Shown: positions 18,189-26,958, counted from the stretch's first letter. The stretch is 64,000 nucleotides of DNA from JAWPMT01 sp965215825 (GCA_965215825.1 CBDCEM010000003.1:1674001-1738000); one strand, 5' to 3'. Notes: generated from the letters alone by a model not told the origin. Numbers and translations are program-made.

Positions 18189-18293
18189 TCAGGAGTTTTT
18201 TAATGCCTTGGGTAGGAAGTTATCACCAATGCATTAGATTTATTGGAAGAGCTTCAACTTTGAAAAACCTTAAAACCACAATACAATCGCTAT

Positions 18294-19928
18294 ATGAGTG
18301 ATTCTGAAGAATTTTTAAAGCCAGTTGTTGTCGCCGAAATGGCTGCGCTTACCGAGAAAGAACCTACACACGCCCAGGTATTGGGTACAGACCTAGTCCT
18401 CGTCCGATACGGTGAAGAAGTCTCCGTGCTTTACGGAAGGTGCCTCCACCGTGGCGCACTACTTTCTGATGGGTTTGTTGATGGACATAACCTGATCTGT
18501 GGCTTGCACAACTGGGATTACCGTTATGATACGGGAGTGAGTGAATATGCGCCTGATGAGCGCCTTCATAAGTTTGATCACCATGTTGCTGACGGGAAAG
18601 TCTATGTAGATCAGGCCGAAGTAGAAGAATTTGAACGGATGGCTGTGCCACCAGCCTTTAATGAAGATGAATACCTGGGCAAGTATCAGGATACGCACCC
18701 GGAAGCTCCGGAACCTCACAATCGCTATATTCAGATGTTGGCCAAAGATGGCTTGTCTAAGGTTGGACATCATGGCGTAAGCACGGCCATGGGGGTGGAA
18801 AGAGATCAGTTGCCGAAATGGGAATCCATACAAGTGCTTCCTGCTCAACTTAGTCGAAAGCCTCTGTTGGATGGTGAAGCCGTGGAAACCAATGTGATTA
18901 TTGGTCCCAGAGCGAAAAGACCTCTGGAATTGGACATTCCTCTGTTCGTTTCAGACATGTCTTTCGGAGCGCTATCAAGAGAGGCCAAGCTAGCTTTGTC
19001 CAAAGGAGCAGAGATGGCGGGTACAGGAATCTGCAGTGGAGAGGGAGGCATGCTTCCTGATGAACAAGCCAGTAATAGTAGATATTTTTATGAATTGGCA
19101 TCTGCTAAATTTGGATTCTCCTGGGATAAGGTGAAGAAAGCTCAAGCGTTCCATTTTAAAGGAGGCCAGGGAGCCAAGACAGGTACCGGCGGACATTTGC
19201 CTGGCACTAAGGTGATTGGTGAAATTGCCGATGTACGAGGTTTAAATGAAGGAGAAACCGCTATCAGTCCCGCAACTTTTACGGACCTAAGAAGTGCCTC
19301 TGATTTTGCTGCTTTTGCGGAAACGGTGAGAGATGAATCCGGAGGAATACCTGTGGGGTTTAAAATCGCAGCCAGCCGTGTAGAAGAAGATATTGATTTT
19401 GCGCTTGAAGCAGATGTGGATTACATCATACTCGATGGTAGGGGTGGAGGTACCGGTGCTGCTCCGACAATATTGCGGGATAACATCAATGTGCCCACGA
19501 TTCCAGCGCTGGCAAGAGCCAGAAAACACCTTGATAAATTAGGCATCAATGATGTGAGTCTGGTCATTACCGGAGGGTTACGTGTACCTGAAGATTTTGT
19601 AAAGGCCATGGCTTTGGGAGCGGATGCCATTGCTGTTTCCAATTCTGCCCTTCAGGCAATAGGATGCCTCGGTATGCGTGCTTGTCATACCAATAATTGT
19701 CCTGTAGGTATTGCTACTCAAAAGGAAAATCTTCGCGCCAGATTGATGATACAGAAATCTGCTGAGCGACTCAAGAATTTCTTTGAAGCATCGACTGACC
19801 TGATGAAGGTTGTAGCCCGAGCTTGTGGGCATAACAATTTGAATGATTTTCAATTAGAGGACCTGTCTACTTTTGATCGCGAAATGCATCATTTGACGGG
19901 GATTTCTTATGCGGGTGTTAATCCTTGA
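18294..19928 (+). CDS. Rieske [2Fe-2S] domain fused to glutamate-synthase-type FMN/[3Fe-4S] protein
   Basis: This 544-residue fusion has an N-terminal Rieske domain (about 8-110) with C50-L-H52 and C69-G-L-H72, then a GltS/Glu_synthase domain (about 170-530). FMN-site features are 'FHFKGGQGAKTGTGGHLPG', 'VDYIILDGRGGGTGAAP' and 'VITGGLRVPEDFVKAMALGADA'. Cys spacing C-x5-C-x4-C in 'CLGMRACHTNNCPVGIATQ' matches the [3Fe-4S] site of glutamate synthase. No glutaminase domain is present, so it is not a complete GOGAT, and the real substrate is open. It lies 105 bases after the Rieske-TPP gene and two bases before a tiny membrane-protein gene. Confidence 0.9.
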   Translation: MSDSEEFLKPVVVAEMAALTEKEPTHAQVLGTDLVLVRYGEEVSVLYGRCLHRGALLSDGFVDGHNLICGLHNWDYRYDTGVSEYAPDERLHKFDHHVADGKVYVDQAEVEEFERMAVPPAFNEDEYLGKYQDTHPEAPEPHNRYIQMLAKDGLSKVGHHGVSTAMGVERDQLPKWESIQVLPAQLSRKPLLDGEAVETNVIIGPRAKRPLELDIPLFVSDMSFGALSREAKLALSKGAEMAGTGICSGEGGMLPDEQASNSRYFYELASAKFGFSWDKVKKAQAFHFKGGQGAKTGTGGHLPGTKVIGEIADVRGLNEGETAISPATFTDLRSASDFAAFAETVRDESGGIPVGFKIAASRVEEDIDFALEADVDYIILDGRGGGTGAAPTILRDNINVPTIPALARARKHLDKLGINDVSLVITGGLRVPEDFVKAMALGADAIAVSNSALQAIGCLGMRACHTNNCPVGIATQKENLRARLMIQKSAERLKNFFEASTDLMKVVARACGHNNLNDFQLEDLSTFDREMHHLTGISYAGVNP

Positions 19929-19930
19929 TT

Positions 19931-20137
19931 ATGTTATTCCTCATTGATGCAATTTTGATATTGAGTCTGGTATATGTTATTCTGGGATTGCTTTTTTCAG
20001 TGTATTTCTATATAAAAGGAGCGGCTCGAATTGATGAAGGTACGCAGGGAACTCCCTGGCATTTTAAGCTTATTATTTTTCCAGGAGTGGTTTTGTTCTG
20101 GTCCGTATTGTTGGTTAAATCCTTAAAATCCTCATGA
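19931..20137 (+). CDS. Small two-helix membrane protein in the Rieske cluster
   Basis: The ATG at 19931 gives 68 residues ('MLFLIDAILILSL'). Two membrane helices (about 4-28 and 45-63) flank a short polar loop with 'IDEGTQGTPWHFK'. The Pro-Trp-His at the start of the second helix is a striking local feature. It follows the Rieske/GltS stop by two bases and its own stop overlaps the next gene's ATG (ATGA). Such proteins often act as subunits that hold redox partners in the membrane; no function is known here. Confidence 0.7.
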   Translation: MLFLIDAILILSLVYVILGLLFSVYFYIKGAARIDEGTQGTPWHFKLIIFPGVVLFWSVLLVKSLKSS

Positions 20138-20271
20138 CCCGCAATTTGAGAAAACGACATTTGGCCGTTTGGTTGGTTTTGTTCATTACTATGATTTTCT
20201 GCCTGGCCTATGCCATAAACAACAGACCAGTTTTCGCTGGGGATCAATCTCAAACCACGAGCGTCAAATGA
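20134..20271 (+). CDS. Very small single-helix membrane protein
   Basis: This 45-residue gene is shorter than usual gene-calling limits but is bracketed by ATGA overlaps on both sides (20134-20137 and 20268-20271), strong evidence that it is translated. It starts 'MTRNLRKRHLAVWLVLF', with a basic N-terminus that should stay in the cytoplasm, one membrane helix (about 10-29), and a polar tail 'NNRPVFAGDQSQ' probably outside. It probably stabilises or assembles the neighbouring haem/Rieske membrane protein; this is inference from position only. Confidence 0.72.
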   Translation: MTRNLRKRHLAVWLVLFITMIFCLAYAINNRPVFAGDQSQTTSVK

Positions 20272-21305
20272 GTGTATCTTATACTTCAATTCTGTGGAAT
20301 AAACAGAAGAAGCGCTATGACCTGGCAATGGGCGTACTGGTACTCACCTTTTTGGTCTTGTTCTTTGTGTTGCACTTGGTCTTACATCCCACTGCCACAT
20401 TTGAAACGGTATTCATCCGGGCCTTTGGTTGGATGGCTATTTTGTTGCTACATGTTATTTTGGTGATAGGGCCGCTGGCACGGATCAACAGGAAATTCCT
20501 TATTGTATTGTACAATCGCAGGCATCTTGGTGTAACCATGTTTGTGATGGGGGCGATCCACGGCATCTTCAGTATCATAAATTTTCATTCATTAAGTGAT
20601 ACTAACCCTGTTCGCTCAGTTTTTATTTCTAACCTTGACTATGGAAGTCTGGCTACTTTTCCCTTTCAAGTCCTGGGATTCGTAGGATTGACCATATTGG
20701 CCCTTATGGCAACCAGTAGTCATGATTTTTGGTTAAAAAATTTAGGTCCCAAGGTTTGGAAGTCGCTGCACATGATGGTTTATGTAGCCTATTGTATACT
20801 CATCTTACATGTTGTGTTGGGTGGACTTCAAAATGAAACTAACCCGGCTACTTTCGATGTGCTGATGGTTGCATTTGTGGTGGTAACTGGGTTACATGTT
20901 TTTGCTGGATTCAGAGAAAGAAGAACCGATACCTCAATTTCCTCCGACCAAAAAGTAGACTTTGTTTATGCCTGTGAAATTGAAGATATACAGGATGACC
21001 GGGCAAAAATTGTGACTATTTCCGGAGAACGTGTAGCTATATTCAAATACGAAGGGCAACTTTCTGCAGTGAATAATGTATGCCGGCATCAAGGTGGGCC
21101 CATAGGAGAAGGGAAAATCATCGATGGTTGTATCACTTGCCCCTGGCATGGATATCAATACCTACCGGGTAATGGTCAATCACCCCCACCTTTCACGGAA
21201 AAACTAGAAACCTATCAGTTGAAATTAGAAGGAACACAGGTCTTTATTGATCCTAATCCCAATGAGCCCGGTACGCCTGTAGAACCTATTAAAATCAATT
21301 CATGA
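20268..21305 (+). CDS. Ferric-reductase-like haem membrane domain fused to a Rieske domain
   Basis: I choose the ATG at 20268, which overlaps the preceding stop (ATGA); a longer frame to 20169 would run through the small gene. The 345-residue protein has six membrane helices (about 20-215) like the ferric reductase/MsrQ/NOX haem domain, with candidate haem ligands H62, H86, H98, H168 and H181. The C-terminal Rieske domain (about 230-330) has C272-R-H274 and C291-P-W-H294. The usual FAD/NAD(P)H reductase module of ferric reductases is missing and the Rieske domain takes its place. It may carry electrons between a cytoplasmic iron-sulfur donor and membrane haem; direction and partner are unknown. 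Confidence 0.9.
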   Translation: MSVSYTSILWNKQKKRYDLAMGVLVLTFLVLFFVLHLVLHPTATFETVFIRAFGWMAILLLHVILVIGPLARINRKFLIVLYNRRHLGVTMFVMGAIHGIFSIINFHSLSDTNPVRSVFISNLDYGSLATFPFQVLGFVGLTILALMATSSHDFWLKNLGPKVWKSLHMMVYVAYCILILHVVLGGLQNETNPATFDVLMVAFVVVTGLHVFAGFRERRTDTSISSDQKVDFVYACEIEDIQDDRAKIVTISGERVAIFKYEGQLSAVNNVCRHQGGPIGEGKIIDGCITCPWHGYQYLPGNGQSPPPFTEKLETYQLKLEGTQVFIDPNPNEPGTPVEPIKINS

Positions 21306-22114
21306 AGGAACAAGATGAATTTTATATCGGATGGCAAGAGAATGCACCATCATCCTTTGGAAAAACCGGATTGATTTTTTTTATAACGGTACTGGTTATT
21401 GGAATAACATTTACATTCTTTTTCGCCAGGGCAGAAATTGGTTTTGTTGACAGCTATTTCGACTATGGTCATTTAAAGGAAGTCAATGGACATTTAGTCA
21501 TGGAACCCGTGCCGGCCTTGCTCACCATTGAAAATGGAGTAGAAAAAACCATCCCATTGGTAGGATTTGGCAAATTTGGTGCAAGCCCTGTTATCAATAG
21601 CTTCAGTACTAAACTGAGTGGAGACATTTCCAACTATGAAGTTACCATTCGGGGGACCTTTTTCTCCTATCAGGATAAACGCTGGATGGAGCTTACGGAA
21701 GGAGCGGAAAGCCTCGTGAGTTTCAAGCCAGCACCTTCCCCAAAAAGGATAGTCAATTATCGCGGCAGAACTACTTTGACTGGAGAAATAATTGACCCTA
21801 AATGCTTCTTTGGTGTGATGAATCCAGCGACAAAAGCGGTTCATAGAAGTTGTGCACGACGTTGCATTTCTGGTGGAATTGTTCCTGTATTGGGCATTAG
21901 GGAGAATGGAAAGTTTGTGGATTACTATCTATTGGAAGATCCAAATGCCGAAAACATATTCCAGGATATTTTGCCATACGTGGGTTTGCCAATTACCATT
22001 ACAGGAGAGGTTACAAGTTACGATGACTGGAAAGTGCTCTCCATTGGAAGCAAAACTTTGTCTGAAGTACAGGTAAATGTTAATTCTACCATTGCCATGT
22101 GCGAGGAAAAATGA
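21302..22114 (+). CDS. Membrane-anchored protein with conserved-looking Cys/His motif
   Basis: The 270-residue protein starts in an ATGA overlap with the Rieske/ferric-reductase gene. It has one N-terminal membrane helix (about 22-42) and a large domain likely outside the cytoplasm. The notable motif runs from 'DPKCFFGVMNP' (C168) to 'HRSCARRCISGG' (H181, C184, C188), a probable metal or cofactor site. A small beta-barrel-like stretch ('PITITGEVTSYDDWKVLSIG') follows. I know no described function. Strict overlap with redox genes argues that it is part of the same complex. Confidence 0.75.
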   Translation: MKEQDEFYIGWQENAPSSFGKTGLIFFITVLVIGITFTFFFARAEIGFVDSYFDYGHLKEVNGHLVMEPVPALLTIENGVEKTIPLVGFGKFGASPVINSFSTKLSGDISNYEVTIRGTFFSYQDKRWMELTEGAESLVSFKPAPSPKRIVNYRGRTTLTGEIIDPKCFFGVMNPATKAVHRSCARRCISGGIVPVLGIRENGKFVDYYLLEDPNAENIFQDILPYVGLPITITGEVTSYDDWKVLSIGSKTLSEVQVNVNSTIAMCEEK

Positions 22115-22872
22115 GTCAACCCAATTCCATCAAATGTCTTAATTGCGGAGAGATAGCTACTGGAAAATTTTGTTTCAATTGTGGCCAGAAGACAAGCGTT
22201 GGAAGGCTGCATATCAAGGAAATCTTGGTGGAATTTTTTCTATCTCCTTTTCATATTGAAAACCATGGCCTTTTCTGGACGTTCTGGTGGTTGTTTGTAA
22301 AGCCTGGCGACGTTTTACGAAAGTACGTGCACGGTGAAAGGAAATCACTTTACCCCGCATTTAGATACCTGGTACTGGGGGGGACAATAGCAACTATTAT
22401 CGCTCAACGATATAAGATTTTGCACCTCGATGTTGAGGATATTTCAGTGCCGTTTTTGAATTTCGTCGAACCAGACTTTTTTGTTTACGTCAATGACAAC
22501 CTCACCATTGTCAACTTATTTGCAATTCCTGTTTTTGCCACATTTACTTTTATATTCTTTAAACCAAAAGGATATAACTACGCAGAGAACCTTACTGTAC
22601 AAGCATATATCACAGCTCAGCAACTTTGGACCCTGATTGTCATTTTCCCTCTACTTCAATTTTTTCCGGGAATAAAGGATCAGATCTTACAAGTCTATAC
22701 CGTATTCACGACCTTGTATAGCTTCTATGTGGTGATGAGATTTTTCAACATGTGGTCCTTCCTGGGTTTTGTGCTGATCTTGCTCAGTTTCGTCTATTCT
22801 TACGTTGTACAAATCTCTCTTACTTACGGAATATATACGCTGTTTGGACACAGTGTTTCTTTGGGACATTAA
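22111..22872 (+). CDS. DUF3667-like zinc-ribbon membrane protein
   Basis: From the ATG at 22111, overlapping the preceding stop (ATGA), the protein has 253 residues. The N-terminus is a zinc ribbon with C9, C12, C20 and C23 ('CLNCGEIATGKFCFNCGQ'), then an amphipathic 'LHIKEILVEFFLSPF' helix and 'LFWTFWWLFVKPGDVLRKYVHGERKSLYPAFRYL', the hallmark of DUF3667. Four or five membrane helices follow. DUF3667 proteins are widespread in Bacteroidota and uncharacterised. It is the last gene of the overlapping run; 160 bases without a visible gene separate it from the che cluster. Confidence 0.85.
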   Translation: MSQPNSIKCLNCGEIATGKFCFNCGQKTSVGRLHIKEILVEFFLSPFHIENHGLFWTFWWLFVKPGDVLRKYVHGERKSLYPAFRYLVLGGTIATIIAQRYKILHLDVEDISVPFLNFVEPDFFVYVNDNLTIVNLFAIPVFATFTFIFFKPKGYNYAENLTVQAYITAQQLWTLIVIFPLLQFFPGIKDQILQVYTVFTTLYSFYVVMRFFNMWSFLGFVLILLSFVYSYVVQISLTYGIYTLFGHSVSLGH

Positions 22873-23032
22873 CTGATAGTTCCTGGCTATACGGTTTGAT
22901 AATGCTTAATCAACCTGAAGTTTGCGGAATCGTGCACTTTATTTTTCTGGTTCACCTAAAAACATGATAATTTGCCTAGTATTGATTATTGAGAATCAGC
23001 ATAAGCATTAACAGAGACCTTAGAGAATTACT

Positions 23033-23641
23033 TTGGCTTTAGGAACTAACCTGAAAGGGGAGAAAGAAACCCCCACATCGAAATCTGAAAACCTATCTGC
23101 TCCGCCAGTGAAAGGAGAGGAGCAATATGTGTCAAGCTTTCTGGTTGAAGCAACCGAGGAAGAAGATAAAGGTGAACGTCATCAAATCGTTGTTTTCAAA
23201 ATAGGAGACGAGGAATTTGCTGTAAATATCAACATGGTAAAAGAGGTAGTAGAGATGCCTCCTGTGACTCCCATACCCCAGGCCCCGCCTTATGTTCTGG
23301 GAGTTGCTAATGTTAGAGGAAACGTTCATGCTATTCTGGATCTTGGAATTAGGTTAGGACTTACGGACAAGGATGAGACAGATGGCACGAACCAGCCATA
23401 TGTGCTTGTTTTGGACGATGAGGAAATCAAAGTAGCACTCCATGTTAATCAGGTGCCAGCTGCATCGCAAGTTTTTGAAGCAGAAATAGAACGTTCCTCT
23501 GCCGCAATGACTCGTTCTCAGCAAGAACAGCCTTACATTGAAGGTATCATTAACCAGGAAAATAGAATGATTACACTTGTTAATCTAATTGAGTTGACTA
23601 AAGTCAGTGAATTAGAGGAGAACGAGGGTAATTTGTTGTAA
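23033..23641 (+). CDS. cheW: CheW adaptor with N-terminal extension
   Basis: The 202-residue protein has a CheW domain (about 50-190) that would bridge chemoreceptors and CheA: 'HQIVVFKIGDEEFAVNINMVKEVVEM', 'PYVLGVANVRGNVHAILDL' and 'YIEGIINQENRMITLVNL'. About 50 polar residues precede it. The best start is TTG at 23033, because it yields 'MALGTNLK', nearly the same as the ATG-started N-terminus of the second CheW at 26958 ('MALGNNLR'). It opens the chemosensory cluster, 14 bases before the receptor gene. Confidence 0.9.
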   Translation: MALGTNLKGEKETPTSKSENLSAPPVKGEEQYVSSFLVEATEEEDKGERHQIVVFKIGDEEFAVNINMVKEVVEMPPVTPIPQAPPYVLGVANVRGNVHAILDLGIRLGLTDKDETDGTNQPYVLVLDDEEIKVALHVNQVPAASQVFEAEIERSSAAMTRSQQEQPYIEGIINQENRMITLVNLIELTKVSELEENEGNLL

Positions 23642-23654
23642 CAGCATCGTAATT

Positions 23655-26168
23655 ATGAATTACAGTAAATGGACGATCAGGCAAAAAATGCTTTTCCTAA
23701 TTTTAGGCATTGCAATTTTTACTTATGCCGGTACTATCACCTACTTCAGCCTTGAGCTAAGAAAAAATGGCCTTTCTGAAGGAAAGAAATTAGCCGATTC
23801 CGCCATTAGAGAAAAAGCTAATGAAGTAAAATCCAGGCTTTTAGAAGATTTGGTAACCGCCCGGACTATGGGTGTTGTACTTGCCAATTACGTTGATTAC
23901 GAGGATTCTCGACGTGATCAAATGCAAAAAGACTTACTGCTCAGTGTGCTGAGGAAAAACCCCAAATACGAAGCGGTTTGGTTGAGTTGGGAGCTTCAGG
24001 TCATAGATGATAACTGGGACCTGCCTTATGGTAGAGAGCGTTATACCTATTTTACGATGAACGACAGTACAGGAGAAAAAGTAGAACGAGTAGACCTGGA
24101 TGGGGATGTAGAGGGAGGTGTTTACTTACAATACAAAGAAGGTCAACGAGAAGGAATTTCTGAGCCATATAACTATGATAATTATATGACGAATGACGGA
24201 AGTTTGATTGGTTCTTCGGTGTGTATACCTATTATGAAAGATGGTGAATTTATAGGACTTACCGGATCTGACCTGGCACTATCTGAATTTGAAGACATGA
24301 CAGATTTTCCTGTTTATGACAACTCGGAAGCATTTTTACTTGCAGGGAATGGGTTCATTGTAGCGCACAATGACCTGGAGTTGGTCAATCAGTATGTGGA
24401 CTCGATTCCAATGATGAGGGAGTTAGATATTCTTGACATTAGAAGTGAAGTAAACCGAGAGGGGATTTCCCGGTACGAAACCTTTGACCCTGAACGGGGC
24501 GAGGACGTCTATTTGAGTTTCGCTAAAATTCCAATTGGTGATTCCAATCAATTCTGGGCAATTGGTACGGTCGTCCCTATTTCGGAGATCAATGAGACAT
24601 TTAATAAAAGTCTTCGGAATACGCTTATTGCTGGAATTACGGGTCTCATACTGTTGGCAATCGTTGTATTCCGTTTTGCCAAGGGTATTGGTGTCTCATT
24701 GGAAAGAGTAAGTCATCTGCTGAAGGACCTGGCAAGAGGAGAAATGACCGTCAACCGTAGGGTAGTTGTAAAAGGAGAAGACGAGTTAGGGCAGATCTCA
24801 AAATCTGTCAATCTACTGATGGAAGAATTGCGTAAGAAAGCAGAATTTGCTCAAAGCATTGGTTCTGGTGATCTGCAAGTAGATTTTGAGGTCTCGGGTA
24901 GAAATGATGAATTAGGTATGAGTCTTGTGCGAATGCGGGATAATTTGTCAAAATCTATTGAAGACATCAAGTCTGTTGTGAAGCGGGCTGGAGAAGAAGG
25001 TGATCTTTCTACCAGAATTGATATTTCGGACCAGCAAGGCGTGTGGGAGGAAATTGCACATTTGATGAATAACTTGTTGCTATCCGTTTATCTGCCTTTC
25101 AATTCAATCAATGAGATCGCTAACCGCATGGCACAAGGGGATCTGTCATTGCGAATTACTGACGATACCAAGGGAGACATGGCCAGGTTATCAGATAATC
25201 TGAACCAGGCCCTGGAAGACCTGAATAACCTCATTGAAGTCATCTCGAAAAATGCCGAAGGCATCAAAAGTTCTTCAGTGGAAATGCTTACCGCTAGCGA
25301 AGAGATGAGTATCAATACCGGTGAGATTGCCACAGCAATAGGGCAAATGAGTACCGGTGCTCAAAATCAAGTAAAACAGGTGGACGAATCTTCAGGGTTG
25401 GTCGAGAAGATCATGCAGTCTTCCTCAGATATGGAAGAACAAGCTAAGTCCATTTACAATGCAGCCCAAATGGGTGAAGAGCGAAGTGATGTTGGACTCC
25501 AGCGTATCCGGAAAGTGGATTTTAGTATGCGGGATATTGCGGCATTTTCAGAAGATACGACCAAGTCGTTCAAGGTGCTGGCAGAAAGATCAAAAGAAAT
25601 TTCAAGGGTTTTGGGTGTCATTTCAGACATTGCTTCACAAACTAACCTTCTAGCCTTGAATGCGGCAATAGAAGCAGCACAGGCAGGTGATGCTGGTCGA
25701 GGATTTGCAGTAGTTGCTGAAGAGATCAGAAAACTCGCAGAAGACTCACGAACTTCTGCCAAGGAAATTGAACGATTGGTGAATGACGTGCAACAGGATA
25801 CCACGGATGCTGCTCGCGTACTGGAGGTTATGAATGAAAGTGTGAGAGCAGGGGGAGAGGCTTCAGAGGGGGCATCTGATGCGTTTAAAGAAATCGCAGC
25901 ATCAGCCTCAAAAACACGGGAGCTTTCTGAGAGCATTGTTACGGCAACAGGCGATCAAATTGATGACATAAAGAATGTAGTGGGGCTTACTGAGTCTGTT
26001 GTAGTGATTGCAGAGCAAACTGCGGCAGGTACTGAAGAGGTAGCCAGTTCTGCTTTTGAATTATCAAGCGGGATGACGAATTACAAAGAAAAGTCTCAGC
26101 AGTTATCCGACATTGCCACAGGACTTAAAGAAGCCATGAGCAAGTTTAAGTTGAATTCAGGTGATTGA
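23655..26168 (+). CDS. Methyl-accepting chemotaxis protein, Cache-type sensor (che cluster)
   Basis: The 837-residue receptor has a first membrane helix (about 12-32), a large extracytoplasmic Cache-like region (about 35-310), a second helix (about 317-337), HAMP repeats ('LLKDLARGEMTVNRRV', 'IANRMAQGDLSLRITDD') and a signalling domain with 'SQTNLLALNAAIEAAQAGDAG'. It is a close paralogue of the receptor at 8780; both end in a short '-KFKL-' tail with no CheR-binding pentapeptide. The sensor shares 'VWLSWELQVIDDNW' with the paralogue's 'VWISWEMSAIDPTW', so the ligand class may be similar. The ligand is unknown. Confidence 0.93.
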   Translation: MNYSKWTIRQKMLFLILGIAIFTYAGTITYFSLELRKNGLSEGKKLADSAIREKANEVKSRLLEDLVTARTMGVVLANYVDYEDSRRDQMQKDLLLSVLRKNPKYEAVWLSWELQVIDDNWDLPYGRERYTYFTMNDSTGEKVERVDLDGDVEGGVYLQYKEGQREGISEPYNYDNYMTNDGSLIGSSVCIPIMKDGEFIGLTGSDLALSEFEDMTDFPVYDNSEAFLLAGNGFIVAHNDLELVNQYVDSIPMMRELDILDIRSEVNREGISRYETFDPERGEDVYLSFAKIPIGDSNQFWAIGTVVPISEINETFNKSLRNTLIAGITGLILLAIVVFRFAKGIGVSLERVSHLLKDLARGEMTVNRRVVVKGEDELGQISKSVNLLMEELRKKAEFAQSIGSGDLQVDFEVSGRNDELGMSLVRMRDNLSKSIEDIKSVVKRAGEEGDLSTRIDISDQQGVWEEIAHLMNNLLLSVYLPFNSINEIANRMAQGDLSLRITDDTKGDMARLSDNLNQALEDLNNLIEVISKNAEGIKSSSVEMLTASEEMSINTGEIATAIGQMSTGAQNQVKQVDESSGLVEKIMQSSSDMEEQAKSIYNAAQMGEERSDVGLQRIRKVDFSMRDIAAFSEDTTKSFKVLAERSKEISRVLGVISDIASQTNLLALNAAIEAAQAGDAGRGFAVVAEEIRKLAEDSRTSAKEIERLVNDVQQDTTDAARVLEVMNESVRAGGEASEGASDAFKEIAASASKTRELSESIVTATGDQIDDIKNVVGLTESVVVIAEQTAAGTEEVASSAFELSSGMTNYKEKSQQLSDIATGLKEAMSKFKLNSGD

Positions 26169-26205
26169 TTCAGGATTGTGATTGAATATCATAGATGAAA
26201 GAAAC

Positions 26206-26958
26206 ATGATCATAGGTGTAATCAATCAAAAGGGCGGGACTGGGAAAACCACCACCACGATCAATTTAGGTGCAGCCTTGGCTGAACAAAAGAAAAGTGT
26301 GCTCCTGGTTGACCTGGATCCTCAGGGGAGCCTTTCATATTCCCTTGGTGTAATGGACTTCAAACTATCGCTGGCCGATGTATTTGAAGGCCAGGCAAAT
26401 TTGACCGACATATTGCAGGAGTCGGAGAATTTATCTGTTGCACCATGCGATATCGGTTTAGCTGATACGGAATTATCCTTGTCAGAAGCCAGAGACCGTG
26501 AGTTCTTTTTGAAGAACATGCTGAGCGAGGTGGAACATCAATTTGATTATATCCTGATTGATTGCCCGCCTTCTTTGTCGTTGCTAACAGTGAATGCATT
26601 GACAGCTAGTCAGTTAGTCATTATTCCGATGCAGATGGAAGTATTGAGCTTACAGGGACTCGATCTGGTATCCGATACGATCGAAAGAATCCAATCCACT
26701 GTAAATAGTAACTTACTCGTGGCAGGAATTCTTCCGGTAATGGTCGATAAACGAAGAAAATTGACACTGGAAATTCATGATCACATCCATGAAAATTTTG
26801 AATTCCGAATTTTTGATACAATGATCCGGTCCAATGTGAAAGCTTCAGAAGCCCCTTCTTTTGGACAAAGTGTTGTGAAATACGCACCAAAAAGTAATAG
26901 CGCAAAAGACTATAAAAGCTTTGCCAAAGCATTTAAGAAACTATATCCAACGACCTGA
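26206..26958 (+). CDS. ParA/Soj-type ATPase within the chemosensory cluster
   Basis: From the ATG at 26206 ('MIIGVINQKGGTG') the protein has 250 residues; an in-frame TTG at 26182 adds eight. The deviant Walker A is 'KGGTGKTTT' with the signature lysine, followed by 'VLLVDLDPQGSLS' and 'YILIDCPPSLSLLTVNAL' (Walker B), typical of ParA dimers that bind DNA and move cargo. No ParB gene or parS repeats are nearby, so plasmid or chromosome partition is unlikely. Its place between receptor and CheW genes matches ParC (Vibrio) and PpfA (Rhodobacter), which position chemoreceptor arrays. The stop overlaps the next ATG by one base. Confidence 0.88.
   Translation: MIIGVINQKGGTGKTTTTINLGAALAEQKKSVLLVDLDPQGSLSYSLGVMDFKLSLADVFEGQANLTDILQESENLSVAPCDIGLADTELSLSEARDREFFLKNMLSEVEHQFDYILIDCPPSLSLLTVNALTASQLVIIPMQMEVLSLQGLDLVSDTIERIQSTVNSNLLVAGILPVMVDKRRKLTLEIHDHIHENFEFRIFDTMIRSNVKASEAPSFGQSVVKYAPKSNSAKDYKSFAKAFKKLYPTT

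Noticed and set aside
26206..26958. ParA as part of a plasmid or chromosome partition locus
   Set aside because: No ParB gene or parS-like repeats are nearby, and che genes lie directly on both sides.
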